The notes: generated from the letters alone by a model not told the origin. A stretch of 62,653 nucleotides of DNA from Clostridia bacterium (GCA_017508195.1 JAFVZL010000047.1:1-62653); one strand, 5' to 3'. Positions 9,601 through 17,581 are shown, counted from the first letter of the stretch. Made by a program: numbers and translations.

Positions 9601-10716
9601 CATGGAGTGTCCGTTAAGATCAAAGGTAACCGCAGGTAAGGCGGAATCTCCCTCGGTCTTTCCGGGAACAACGATCTTGCGAGCGATGTCTCTGTAAAGA
9701 GTTACTGTATCGCCTGCCTTAAGGTTTCCGTCAAGATCGGAAATTCTTGTCACAAGAGTCTCGGTCGCGTCAGCGTGGGTAACCTTAGCTACGGTATTCT
9801 CGGGAAGGTTGTCAAGGCAATATCCGAGGTCTCCAAAGGAGGACAAGGGATACTGCGCGCTGCCGAGATTACCCTTCTCTTCAGCAAGCTCACCGCTATA
9901 TCCCTTGGGGAACGCTTTTATCGTTGCATTTGCAAAGGAGAAGGTCTCGTTGTCGAGGTCGGGAGCGACACCCGTAGTACCGAGACCAATGCGCACAGAC
10001 TCAAGGTAAACGGCATCGTTAGTCATGCATACACGGGAAGAGATAAACTGCCCGTTGTAGTAAAGATACATTTTTCTGTTAGTATCCGAGGTCGCATCAA
10101 CTACCATAGTGATATGTGCCCACTCGTCACCGCTCTGAACGTCGATCGGAAGCTTTGTGTTTTTATCCGTGGATGCGGTAAAATATGAATCCTCTCCGGA
10201 ATCGCCCCAAAGAACGTAATGTCCGGACTGTGCGCTCGTTCTCTTACCCTTCAAACTGCCGTCAGCCTGTGCCTCAGGCTTTCCGTAATAAAAGAGCGTC
10301 TGGAAATAGAGCTGATCAAATTGGTTGGTATCGGTAGACAGGTCGAAGTCGATAACAAGGTAATCCGTGTCATCGGTACCCGCTGAGGTATAACCGTCAC
10401 GCCAACCGTCCATAAGATAGTGCACACCGGGATTAAGCTGAATGAAGGGCTCCTTGGTATAGCCACCCTTCTCGACGCTCCAGCCATCCTTAAAGGCTGC
10501 GCTATAATACTTTACACCGTTAGCCGAGGTCAGCTGGGTCAGCGTCATATCGGCAGGTGTATTCTTCACTATTGGTGACGTTGCATTCTGGTCATAGAGG
10601 GTCTTAGGTCCTACGACCGTGCCGCCATCTACCGCGAAAACGTTAAGCATCGCAAAGGTAGAGAGAAGCATTGCAAGCAACAACGTGAAGGAAATGATCT
10701 TGTTAACTCTTTTCAT
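6679..10716 (-). CDS. Secreted multidomain sialate O-acetylesterase-type (SASA/SGNH) protein
   Basis: A 1345-residue protein with a signal peptide (KRVNKI, then a hydrophobic helix ending near AVDGG). Residues about 30-270 look like a LamG/concanavalin-like binding domain. Residues about 290-780 contain dockable linkers and a right-handed beta-helix-like stretch. The catalytic part begins near 800 (LSQIYADGMVLQ) and has GQSN with the nucleophile Ser near residue 896, WYQGEGNAS near 1078 and MVHYERKSPVG with the likely catalytic His near 1173. These are the family's SGNH blocks. A beta-sandwich tail follows. It should cleave O-acetyl esters from sialic acid or related sugars outside the cell. 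No LPXTG or C-terminal membrane anchor is seen, so it is probably released or cell-associated. AAAGGAGG lies 4 bp upstream of the ATG. Confidence 0.82.
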   Translation of the reverse strand: MKRVNKIISFTLLLAMLLSTFAMLNVFAVDGGTVVGPKTLYDQNATSPIVKNTPADMTLTQLTSANGVKYYSAAFKDGWSVEKGGYTKEPFIQLNPGVHYLMDGWRDGYTSAGTDDTDYLVIDFDLSTDTNQFDQLYFQTLFYYGKPEAQADGSLKGKRTSAQSGHYVLWGDSGEDSYFTASTDKNTKLPIDVQSGDEWAHITMVVDATSDTNRKMYLYYNGQFISSRVCMTNDAVYLESVRIGLGTTGVAPDLDNETFSFANATIKAFPKGYSGELAEEKGNLGSAQYPLSSFGDLGYCLDNLPENTVAKVTHADATETLVTRISDLDGNLKAGDTVTLYRDIARKIVVPGKTEGDSALPAVTFDLNGHSMVAPLALADYDELDWIIRNGDGELVSYASDGATIYAKGAQTYADGKLSADSLFAFLTAAFPKGIADGKTYKVTFLKDTSIKYTASLNHGKSHVTYDLNGKTLNILSGSKVFQTSDSTSRVVVRDGIMINGTSNPFYMSKAARYYVSNVDLTANNSLSDIREGALFFIGSKITAANTVAAVKSYSNALTYTVFDGCEITIDGASPISLGNVSISGSRRGSMTTFAGIYNTTASGDESLVHVNYYANEYSTTDAETLANSNQARVSLQGVKIGLTGTAPAIMVDLQTLADAKVTSTFAEGMSALTSVYIDGSDINADTLVSSSDSEAIAHLNKNSIAIGNYTANTNVTLKNSKVKTGKYVVSNTIGTANDNGELVLSLNDNVSFSSNSWAAETDSAVKIEFAEGVKLAYSYDVQYPFIATLNWTESTLVGERPEITTVKLSQIYADGMVLQGYKDINISGTCATIGATIEVKLGDNARTTTVAGDGTWRVVLPPMEYAKGLTLTINEVGLRFPETKFEDVKIGELWIMSGQSNSVYGVYKMEDFAEYRSNADNFDNIYAFAVNQGQSIVEKTEAANSGWYKVDSKALTKDDRYTGISAIAYVMATRLATELGKDVTIGIIDINFNGSTVEAWMSPENLSEVDPELNEKYSAYREFYLKNGTYPSESDVSDYGTYVASGKLYSKMACACYNAMIAPFFDGFSIRGALWYQGEGNASSVTADSDGDYTKHFTGVRNTFRDVFADEELPVFIVQLPPRMGNPFYFRALQYDIAANDENTYLVLSHLAGSTFTDNELKNTGPSSDSMVHYERKSPVGLAVADSVLENVYGRGQLSAPKILSIEKRGNAIVITFDRELTTDSGSEMIGFEISTADGAWVDAKAAYADKVVVLTAEGVTDPTGVRYGAAKSVLILDDGTEIIYNKSDCSFTENDAEGTITITYEGKSYVIHTNDPAVIGARMPGNVVATNGTALLVFTAVVE

Positions 10717-10749
10717 TATTCCTCCTTTAATGATAAAATAATTTTTTTA

Positions 10750-10778
10750 ATTTTAGCATAGCAAGGTTTATAAGGCAA
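10750..10778 (-). promoter_or_regulatory. Promoter of the esterase-deacetylase operon
   Basis: On the minus strand TTGCCT (10778-10773) and TAAAAT (10755-10750) are 17 bp apart, about 30 bp upstream of the ATG at 10716. The -35 is weaker than for neighbouring genes, so an activator is possible. Confidence 0.5.
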
Positions 10779-10913
10779 CCTATAAATTAATATTTTTTAG
10801 TTTATATCAGTTGATTTTTATATTTTTGAACAATTAATCAAATCGCGCTTTGTTGATATGTTACAAAATCGACAGCTTGTACGATATCCCTAAAGGAGAT
10901 AGCGTTACTTCCC

Positions 10914-10946
10914 GAAAAACAAAAAGGCTACCGCGAAGGTAGCCTC
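10914..10946 (-). terminator. Terminator of the DUF92-fusion gene
   Basis: Minus-strand GGCTACC (944-938 side) and GGTAGCC (932-926 side) flank TTCGC and are followed by TTTTTGTTTTT. The stem core is shared with the terminator at 616-645. Confidence 0.7.
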
Positions 10947-10953
10947 TATGCTA

Positions 10954-12405
10954 TTAAAATATCCAAGCCGTAATGCTTATTGCAAGTCCTGCTGCAAAAA
11001 GTCCTGAAAGAAGGTTTACAACATCGTTATCAACAAGCTTCAGTCCCGATAAATGCTGAGTCGGAGCTTTACAATGCTCTGTACGCTCTGTGAGCTTGCC
11101 GCAAACAGAGCATCTGTACTTGACCTGGAACACCGATCCAAGGAAGCTATCAAATACAGCGCCTAAGAACGCAGATCCGACAGCTATTGTAGTGAGCTTG
11201 AGGTCGAGAACACCCATCATGATTGCTATCGAGCCAATCAGTGCTGCTCCGAGAGCCGAAGCCAGGGTTCCGATTACCGACATTCCGCCCGACATTCCGC
11301 GCTCACATTTTCTGAATTTAAAGAGGTCGAAAGTCTTATCAGATGATGCACCGATAGCGGATGCTGCGGTATCTGAAAGAGCCTCGGCAAGCGCAGCTAC
11401 ATATCCCACCATAAAGACATAGTCTTTACTGATAGCAAAAAGCAACGCGCAAAGTGCCGGTATCAGTCCGTTTGCAAGCACCTGGAAGTGATCGCGGCAC
11501 TCACCCTTTGCCGACTTTTCTTCTTCTATTTCCCCGCTCATTTTTTTCGATATATTTTTAATTTTATCAAAAATAATACCAAGTGCAAAGAACGAGAAAA
11601 GAAGCGTGAATCCGATGTTACCAAGAGTGAGCGATACGGCAAGGTCAAGCGCAAGCGCTGCAACAACGCCCGAGGGAGTGAGCGCCTTTTTCCGAAGCGC
11701 AAAGGCTACGATTATCGGAGTCAGAAGTATAGGTATAAGGTAGCTGCTTATACCGTCGAAATACATAAAAGCGTATGCAAGAGCCGTGACCGACCATGTT
11801 ACAGCAATGTTGTCAAGCCCATAACCGACAACAAGCTCAAGAGAGGTCGAAAGAAGCGCAATCGCAAGAGAATGCCAAACGGTGATACCCATCTCAAATA
11901 ATATCGACATGATATACGCGCTGAGGAATGAGAATACGAAGTTTGCTATCGCTCCGAAAAGCGTTTTTTTGCCGTATATTTTGGGGTTGTTTTTAGTTAT
12001 CATCTGACCGACAAGACCGGCGAATCCGTCGCCTAACGAGGTACAGAAGATGCCGATACCAAACGGAAGCATTACCTCGGGAACAAAGCATCCGACAATA
12101 GCAACACCCGTCATAGCAACGGCATAGTAGACCGTCCCCGGTGCATTATCCTCGTCGGACGAGATCATCGGCATGAGCTTTGCAAAATATGCAACGAGCA
12201 AGAGTAGAAGAAAGGCTATGCAAACGATTAGAAAATGTATGCCGGCACCCAGGAAATTATATAGGAATATCCACTCAAATCCTACTAAAATATGAACGAC
12301 CTTGCGTGTATACGCCTTCGGCATACCAAGCTTATAAAGTACGAGTGATATGACGAGGCAAACAATGCCGTAAAGCAAGCCCGTGGTGTAACCTAAAGGA
12401 ATCAT
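10954..12405 (-). CDS. Membrane fusion of phytol/dolichol-kinase-like (VTE5) and DUF92/TMEM19 (VTE6-like) domains
   Basis: A 483-residue polytopic membrane protein from the preferred start MIPLGY: the GGAGG site is 8 bp upstream and the promoter at 12432-12460 would start transcription downstream of an earlier in-frame ATG at 12429. Residues about 1-230 match the SEC59/dolichol-phytol kinase superfamily: TRKVVH in the first loop and LGDGFAGLVG followed by KKTLFGA. From about 235 a DUF92 domain begins (LTPSGVVAALALD), with GMSGGMS, and the characteristic CSVCGKLTERTEHC segment followed by LVDNDVVNLLS. In plants and cyanobacteria the separate homologues phosphorylate phytol and then phytyl phosphate. 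Here both are one polypeptide, so salvage of a polyprenol to its diphosphate is a reasonable guess. The real substrate is unknown. Confidence 0.78.
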   Translation of the reverse strand: MIPLGYTTGLLYGIVCLVISLVLYKLGMPKAYTRKVVHILVGFEWIFLYNFLGAGIHFLIVCIAFLLLLLVAYFAKLMPMISSDEDNAPGTVYYAVAMTGVAIVGCFVPEVMLPFGIGIFCTSLGDGFAGLVGQMITKNNPKIYGKKTLFGAIANFVFSFLSAYIMSILFEMGITVWHSLAIALLSTSLELVVGYGLDNIAVTWSVTALAYAFMYFDGISSYLIPILLTPIIVAFALRKKALTPSGVVAALALDLAVSLTLGNIGFTLLFSFFALGIIFDKIKNISKKMSGEIEEEKSAKGECRDHFQVLANGLIPALCALLFAISKDYVFMVGYVAALAEALSDTAASAIGASSDKTFDLFKFRKCERGMSGGMSVIGTLASALGAALIGSIAIMMGVLDLKLTTIAVGSAFLGAVFDSFLGSVFQVKYRCSVCGKLTERTEHCKAPTQHLSGLKLVDNDVVNLLSGLFAAGLAISITAWIF

Positions 12406-12431
12406 TTTTTCCGCCCTCCTTCCTTCCATTA

Positions 12432-12460
12432 ATTATATAACAAGTTCGGAGAAATGTCAA
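12432..12460 (-). promoter_or_regulatory. Promoter of the DUF92-fusion gene
   Basis: On the minus strand TTGACA (12460-12455), 17 bp, TATAAT (12437-12432). Predicted start of transcription is about 12425, which supports translation from 12405 rather than 12429. Confidence 0.8.
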
Positions 12461-12463
12461 CAA

Positions 12464-12491
12464 GAGAAAAGGCGCCGAATATTACGGCGCC
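12464..12491 (-). terminator. Terminator of the 112-residue protein gene
   Basis: GGCGCCG (12471-12477) pairs with CGGCGCC (12485-12491); the minus-strand tail is TTTTCTC. It partly overlaps the region upstream of the next gene's promoter. Confidence 0.6.
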
Positions 12492-12498
12492 GTCTCAC

Positions 12499-12837
12499 TT
12501 AAATATCATCGCTGTTATGCTTATCTTCCTTCTCTTCCTCATCCATATCGATGATCTCCTTACCTGGGATAACGATACCGTGAGTCATGGAACGAAGATT
12601 TTCCTCATGCTTTTTATTGATAATGTGCTGCTTCTGCGCGATAGCGGCATCAAGATCTGCACGGATCTCATCGTTAAGCGTTCCATCCTCGAGAGTGAGG
12701 AATTTTTCAAAGGAATCGGGATAAACGAAGCTCTTGTCTCCGCATCCGAATCTGACAGTCATGTATTTACCCTGAGTAGCAATAACAGTGCCAATGCCAA
12801 AGGACTTATGGCACACTGATAGATTTTCGAGAACCAT
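12499..12837 (-). CDS. Small conserved protein with a Tudor/CarD-like beta-barrel start
   Basis: A 112-residue soluble protein. Residues 5-45 (VCHKSFGIGTVIATQGKYMT and following) resemble the SH3/Tudor-like barrels at the ends of UvrD/PcrA helicases and in CarD-type proteins, where a V-x-H-x-x-F-G-x-G-T-V pattern is typical. This suggests binding to RNA polymerase, DNA or another protein, but it is only a fold-level guess. The rest is helical and charged, ending in an acidic tail. AAAGGGG lies 6 bp before the ATG. It sits alone between gpmI and the DUF92 fusion, with a terminator behind it. The 258 bp upstream (12838-13095) are AT-rich and hold a TGTTATAAT extended -10 near 12920-12928 (minus strand) and the gpmI terminator. 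Confidence 0.55.
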   Translation of the reverse strand: MVLENLSVCHKSFGIGTVIATQGKYMTVRFGCGDKSFVYPDSFEKFLTLEDGTLNDEIRADLDAAIAQKQHIINKKHEENLRSMTHGIVIPGKEIIDMDEEEKEDKHNSDDI

Positions 12838-13047
12838 AGTAAACCCCTTTCGGATCTGATAGCAAATTCAAGCTGTATGCAAACAACTCTATACAATCTG
12901 TTCTATTTAGCGTGTAGCATTATAACAGAAATATATGTCCAAATTATGAATAAAATACACTTTTTATATTATGCTTCATTTTTTGTGAATTATAATACAA
13001 ACTTTAACCGCAATTTCATATTATTCTATGTCAAATTGCACAAATGC

Positions 13048-13085
13048 GTTAAAAAAGAGCCGTAGTTTTGTGCCTACAGCTCTTT
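13048..13085 (-). terminator. Terminator of the gyrB-like/gpmI operon
   Basis: AAAGAGC-x-GTAG (13054-13065) pairs with CTAC-x-GCTCTTT (13074-13085) with one mismatch, followed on the minus strand by TTTTTTAACG. Confidence 0.7.
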
Positions 13086-13095
13086 GAAAAAAACA

Positions 13096-14751
13096 TTATT
13101 TAATCTCTATAAGTGACTCGTCCCACATCTCCGGAGCTTCGAATCCGAGAAGCTGAACAGTGGATGCCGCAACCGAGGAAAGTCCGAGATCGCGTCTGTC
13201 AACCTTAACGGTGTAATTATCCGAATAGAAGTTATCGTACACGATGAAGGGTACGGGATTGAGAGTGTGGCTGGTCTTTGCCTTAGTCTCACCGCTCTTC
13301 GAGAGCTTGGGTGCGCCCGTCTTCTTGTCTATCTCGAGCATCTCGTCTGCATTACCGTGGTCAGCGGTAATAAGCGCAACGCCGCGCATCTCATCAACGA
13401 CCTTAAGAATACGTGCAAGCTGAAGATCAAGAGCCTCCATAGAGCACTCGGTAGCAAGCATGGAACCTGTGTGTCCAACCATATCGCCGTTCGGGAAATT
13501 GACTCTGAGGCACTTATACTCACCCGAGCGCAGGCACTCGATAAGCTTATCGGTAATCTCTGCACACTTCATCCAGGGTCTCTCCTCGAACGGAACGACG
13601 TCGGAGGGTATCTCAATATAAGTCTCAAGCTCCTCCGAGAATTTACCTGACTTGTTTCCGTTCCAGAAGTAGGTAACGTGTCCGTACTTCTGAGTTTCAG
13701 AAATTGCAAGCTCTGAAATACCTGCGCTTACAAGATACTCGGTCATAGTATTTGTGATCTCGGGAGGGCTGACAAGATATCTCGAAGGGATATGAAGGTC
13801 GCCGTCATACTCGAGCATTCCTGCGTAAAGCACGTCAGGAACTCTCTTTCTGTCAAATTTGTCAAAATCCGCACCGCTCTCAAATGCCTTGGAGATCTCT
13901 ATGGATCGGTCGCCGCGGAAATTGAAGAATACAACGCTGTCACCGTCATTAACAGTGCCAACGGGAACGCCATCCTTTGCAATAACGAACGGAGGAAGAT
14001 CCTGGTCTATTACCTTAGTCTCGTTTCTATAAGTCGTGATGGCTTCCTCGGCGGATGCGAACTGTCTTCCCTCTCCGAGAACGTGAGTCTTCCAGCCTGC
14101 CTCGACCATTGCCCAGTTAGCCTCGTATCTGTCCATAGTGATCTGCATTCTTCCGCCGCCCGATGCGATAGCGATATCGAAATCAGAAGAACGGAGAGAG
14201 GAGAGGTACTCCTCGAAAGGACAAACGTAATCGAGCGCGCTGGTCTCACCGACGTCACGGCCGTCAAGAAGGATATGAACTCTTACCTTCTTTACGCCCT
14301 GAGCCTTGGCATTCTCGATAAGACCCTTGAGATGATCGATATGAGAGTGAACGTTTCCATCGGAGAAAAGTCCGAGGAAATGGAGCGTGGAGTTGTTCTT
14401 CTTTACACCGCCGACGATCTCAAGCCATGCATCGGATGTAAAGAGCTTTCCGGTTTCGATGGACTGAGAAACGAGCTTCGCACCCTGTGCGAACACCTGA
14501 CCCGAGCCAAGCGCATTGTGTCCTACCTCGGAGTTACCCATATCATCATCGCTGGGAAGACCGACCGCAGTACCGTGCGCACGGATTGCAACGGTAGGAT
14601 AGTTCTTCATAAGCATATCAAGAGTAGGAGTGTGAGCATTAGCGATCGCGTTAGCACCGTTATCGGGAGCTATACCTACACCATCCATGACGATCGTAAG
14701 AAGCGGACCGTCTATACCCTTGAATTTTGTAGATTTGTTAAGCTGTGCCAT
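13096..14751 (-). CDS. gpmI: 2,3-bisphosphoglycerate-independent phosphoglycerate mutase
   Basis: Interconverts 3- and 2-phosphoglycerate in glycolysis using two divalent metals and a phosphoserine intermediate. From the start MAQLNKS (GAAAGGA 9 bp upstream) the protein has 551 residues, somewhat longer than the usual 510. Asp23 in TIVMDGVG and the nucleophile Ser74 in MGNSEVGHNALGSG are present. The substrate-binding domain has LLDGRDVGETSALDYV, and the metal site is completed by GDMVGHTGS and ITADHGNADEM near the C-terminus. An in-frame ATG at 14790 would overlap the upstream gene and lacks a ribosome site. The gene is 19 bp downstream of the GyrB-like gene on the same strand and is presumably co-transcribed, an unusual pairing. 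Confidence 0.93.
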   Translation of the reverse strand: MAQLNKSTKFKGIDGPLLTIVMDGVGIAPDNGANAIANAHTPTLDMLMKNYPTVAIRAHGTAVGLPSDDDMGNSEVGHNALGSGQVFAQGAKLVSQSIETGKLFTSDAWLEIVGGVKKNNSTLHFLGLFSDGNVHSHIDHLKGLIENAKAQGVKKVRVHILLDGRDVGETSALDYVCPFEEYLSSLRSSDFDIAIASGGGRMQITMDRYEANWAMVEAGWKTHVLGEGRQFASAEEAITTYRNETKVIDQDLPPFVIAKDGVPVGTVNDGDSVVFFNFRGDRSIEISKAFESGADFDKFDRKRVPDVLYAGMLEYDGDLHIPSRYLVSPPEITNTMTEYLVSAGISELAISETQKYGHVTYFWNGNKSGKFSEELETYIEIPSDVVPFEERPWMKCAEITDKLIECLRSGEYKCLRVNFPNGDMVGHTGSMLATECSMEALDLQLARILKVVDEMRGVALITADHGNADEMLEIDKKTGAPKLSKSGETKAKTSHTLNPVPFIVYDNFYSDNYTVKVDRRDLGLSSVAASTVQLLGFEAPEMWDESLIEIK

Positions 14752-14770
14752 TGGTTTGTTTCCTTTCATA

Positions 14771-16759
14771 TTATATATCTGCATCGGCAAGATACAGATG
14801 TCCGTTTTCGGTTATATAACGCTTTCTTTCCTGGAGCGCATCTCCAAGGAGCACGTCGAACATTCTCGCAGTTTCCTCGGCATCTGTCGGTGTGACGGCT
14901 ATGAGTCTGCGTGTCTGAGGGCACATCGTCGTACGCCACATCATATCCGCAGCATTCTCGCCGAGACCCTTTGATCTCTGAATCGTGTATTTTTTTGATC
15001 CGAGCTTAGAGAGGATATCCGTCTTTTCCTGCTCGTTGTAAGCAAAGTAAGTCTCAGAGCCCGAGGTTATCTCAAACAGAGGAGATTCGGCAATAAAGAC
15101 CTTACCCCGCTCAATGAGAGTGGGCAGCAGCCTGTAGAACATCGTCAGAAGGAGTGTTCTTATCTGGAAACCGTCCTCATCGGCATCGGTGCATATTATT
15201 ATTTTGCTCCATTTGAGAGCATCGTAATCAAAGGTCGAAAGCGTTCCGGGCTTCTTTGTATCAACCTCCACTCCGCAGCCTATTACCTTCAGAAGATCCA
15301 CGATGATATCGCTCGCGAATATCTTATCGTAGGTGCTCTTCATACAGTTGAGCGTCTTTCCTCTGACCGGCATGATCGCCTGAAACTCAGCGTTTCTTCC
15401 GAGCTTGCAGCTCGTTGCTGCCGAATCTCCCTCTACGATATAGACCTCGCGCAGCTCGGGATCCTTCGAGTTGCACGGAATAAACTTCTCTACTCTTGAG
15501 GCAACGTCCATATTACCCGTGAGCTTTTTCTTGATATCTATCTTCGCCTTCTCGGATGCCTCGCGGGAGCGCTTATTGAGGAGTACCTGAGAGATGATCT
15601 TACCTGCAATAGCAGGATTTTCTGTAAGATAGATCTCAAGATTAGCCTTTATGTGATCCGTCAGAGCCTTCTGAATGAACGCGTTGGTTATAGCCTTTTT
15701 TGTCTGGTTCTCGTAGGACGTCTGTGTCGAAGCTGAGTTGATGATTATAGCAAGATTGTCAGAAATGTCAACAAAGGATATCTTTTCCTCGTTTCTGTTG
15801 TACTTTCCCTGTGCCTTGATGTATTTATCAATAGCATATACAAATCCGTTCCTTACCGCCTTATCGGGAGCACCGCCGTGCTCGAGGAAGGACGCGTTAT
15901 GATAATACTCAGCTGTTCCGGATTTTGCAAAGCAGAAAGTAATATCCGCCTTAACTTTATAGTCGGGAAGGTCTGCTCTGTCACGGCCGGAGGTCTCGAG
16001 CTTCCAAAGCACCGGTGGCGTCATCGAGATGCCGTCCGTCACCTCCGCAATGTAATCCGCCACGCCGTTAGCATAGTAAAACTCATCGCGATGGAATTTA
16101 CCGGGTGCTGTCTCTACCTCAAGAACGAACTTTACTCCCGCGTTGACAAAAGCTTGTCTGCGCATAGTGTTGATAAGGAACTCAACAGGGATATCTATCT
16201 CCTTGAACACCTTAAGATCGGGTCTCCATTTTATGATGGTTCCCTTCCTTTTTCCACCCGGAACAATGTCGGAAACACGCAGCTCGCCGACAGGCTTACC
16301 CGACTTGAAGCTCATCTCCGAGAGAGTTGTACCGCTATAGGATTTGACCTCCATATACTCACTCGAGTACTGCGTAGCAGTAGCACCGAGACCGTTAAGT
16401 CCGAGAGAGAACTCGTACGCCGCGTTTCCGTCATTGTTATCGTATTTACCACCGGCGTAAAGCTCGCAGAAAACGAGCTCCCAGTTCCAACGCTTTTCCT
16501 TTTCGTTATATCCAAGAGGTACACCACGACCAAAGTCCTCAACCTCAATGGAAAGGTCAAGGTACTTTTTCACAATTATTTTGTCGCCATAGCCCTCTCT
16601 CGCCTCGTCGACTGAGTTGGCAAGGATCTCGATAACCGAGTGCTGACATCCTATAAGATCATCAGAGCCGAATATAACCGCGGGTCTTTTTCTGACCCTG
16701 TCCGCACCCTTTAAGCTTTTTATACTCTGATTTCCGTAAGAAGCACTTTTTGCCGTCAT
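14771..16759 (-). CDS. Divergent type IIA topoisomerase subunit B (GyrB/ParE-like)
   Basis: A 662-residue ATPase/TOPRIM subunit of a type IIA topoisomerase. The GHKL ATPase has ANSVDEAREGY (catalytic Glu), EDFGRGVPLGY and GLNGLGATATQ. The transducer segment is followed by TOPRIM motifs: YIVEGDSAA, PVRGKTLNC, and TDADEDGFQIR with the metal-binding DxDxDG-like residues. The family usually reads EGDSAGGSAKQGRDR and TDADVDGxHIR, so EGDSAATSCK is divergent. The protein is also near the short end of the range. This suggests the second, ParE-like paralog seen in some Clostridia rather than housekeeping GyrB. Such genes usually adjoin a GyrA/ParC partner, and none is in the window. It has its own consensus promoter (16792-16820) and leads a small operon with gpmI. 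Confidence 0.8.
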   Translation of the reverse strand: MTAKSASYGNQSIKSLKGADRVRKRPAVIFGSDDLIGCQHSVIEILANSVDEAREGYGDKIIVKKYLDLSIEVEDFGRGVPLGYNEKEKRWNWELVFCELYAGGKYDNNDGNAAYEFSLGLNGLGATATQYSSEYMEVKSYSGTTLSEMSFKSGKPVGELRVSDIVPGGKRKGTIIKWRPDLKVFKEIDIPVEFLINTMRRQAFVNAGVKFVLEVETAPGKFHRDEFYYANGVADYIAEVTDGISMTPPVLWKLETSGRDRADLPDYKVKADITFCFAKSGTAEYYHNASFLEHGGAPDKAVRNGFVYAIDKYIKAQGKYNRNEEKISFVDISDNLAIIINSASTQTSYENQTKKAITNAFIQKALTDHIKANLEIYLTENPAIAGKIISQVLLNKRSREASEKAKIDIKKKLTGNMDVASRVEKFIPCNSKDPELREVYIVEGDSAATSCKLGRNAEFQAIMPVRGKTLNCMKSTYDKIFASDIIVDLLKVIGCGVEVDTKKPGTLSTFDYDALKWSKIIICTDADEDGFQIRTLLLTMFYRLLPTLIERGKVFIAESPLFEITSGSETYFAYNEQEKTDILSKLGSKKYTIQRSKGLGENAADMMWRTTMCPQTRRLIAVTPTDAEETARMFDVLLGDALQERKRYITENGHLYLADADI

Positions 16760-16791
16760 AGCGTCCTCACTTTATCGTTATTTCTCCTGCG

Positions 16792-16820
16792 ATTATAACA
16801 TAATTAGAAATAATTGTCAA
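16792..16820 (-). promoter_or_regulatory. Promoter of the GyrB-like gene
   Basis: On the minus strand TTGACA (16820-16815), 17 bp, TATAAT (16797-16792). It starts about 30 bp upstream of the ATG at 16759. Confidence 0.8.
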
Positions 16821-16851
16821 GGATGCGTGTTAAATATTTGGCATGAAAATA

Positions 16852-16880
16852 TTGATTTTATTGTACGCTTATGTTAGAAT
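16852..16880 (+). promoter_or_regulatory. Promoter of yfcE
   Basis: TTGATT (16852-16857), 17 bp, TAGAAT (16875-16880). It is divergent from the promoter at 16792-16820, only about 30 bp away. Confidence 0.6.
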
Positions 16881-16908
16881 TAAGACAACAACTTTGGAGG
16901 TTAATGAA

Positions 16909-17454
16909 ATGAAACTGCTTATTGCATCGGATATACACGGTGACTTTGAGTCTATGAAGCGTGTTATAGAAATGTTCAAAGAAGAAAAGTGCGACAAACT
17001 GATTCTTCTCGGAGATATCCTTTATCATGGTCCGCGAAACGACCTGCCCTGCGGCTATGCACCTAAAAACGTTATTGATCTTCTAAACAGAGAGAAGGAA
17101 ATAATTCTTGCCGTTCGCGGCAACTGCGATACCGAGGTCGACCAGATGGTGCTCGACTTCCCCATCCTTGCAGACTATGCTTATCTTGCTCTCGACGGAC
17201 TCAGAATCTTCGCGACGCACGGTCATAAATTCAATACCGCAACACCCCCGTCACTCTCCAAGGGAGATATACTTCTCCACGGTCATTCACATATTCCCGT
17301 TTTCGAGGATTTCGGTGACGGTAACGTGTATATAAACCCGGGATCGACCAGCATTCCGAAGGGCGGATTCCCGAAATCGTGTATGATCTACGAGTCGCGA
17401 TGCTTCAGGACGGTTGACCTTGACGGAAATATCATAATGTCAAGAAGCTTTTAG
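16909..17454 (+). CDS. yfcE: YfcE-type phosphodiesterase (MPP superfamily)
   Basis: A 181-residue calcineurin-like metallophosphoesterase. Starting at MKLLIASDIHG (GGAGG 9 bp upstream), the dimetal motifs run in order: SDIHGD, LGDILYHG, RGNCD, THGHKF and HGHSH, followed by NPGSTSIPKGG. These are the standard ligands of the YfcE/MJ0936 group, which hydrolyses phosphodiesters in vitro and has no firmly known cellular substrate. An earlier in-frame ATG at 16843 overlaps the promoter and is not used. Transcribed alone; the next 222 bp hold the hydrogenase promoter and leader. Confidence 0.88.
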   Translation: MKLLIASDIHGDFESMKRVIEMFKEEKCDKLILLGDILYHGPRNDLPCGYAPKNVIDLLNREKEIILAVRGNCDTEVDQMVLDFPILADYAYLALDGLRIFATHGHKFNTATPPSLSKGDILLHGHSHIPVFEDFGDGNVYINPGSTSIPKGGFPKSCMIYESRCFRTVDLDGNIIMSRSF

Positions 17455-17552
17455 CCACATCCGTGTTGTGCATAATAGCTAAACTCGCGCTTGCGCGTTT
17501 GTGCATATCGACACATTAAAATATTTTTTTGTCGTTAAATATTAATAAATAC

Positions 17553-17581
17553 TTGAAATGCAATTTTGATTGTGATAAAAT
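17553..17581 (+). promoter_or_regulatory. Promoter of the hydrogenase operon
   Basis: TTGAAA (17553-17558), 17 bp, TAAAAT (17576-17581). An AT-rich segment just upstream (17530-17550, GTCGTTAAATATTAATAAA) loosely resembles half of a Rex operator. The 90-bp leader after it includes GTGCAAC/GTTGTAC able to form a small hairpin. Bases 17455-17530 show no gene. Confidence 0.65.

Noticed and set aside
17530..17550. Definite Rex operator
   Set aside because: Only loose similarity to TTGTTAA-N4-TTAACAA; kept only as a hypothesis in the findings.
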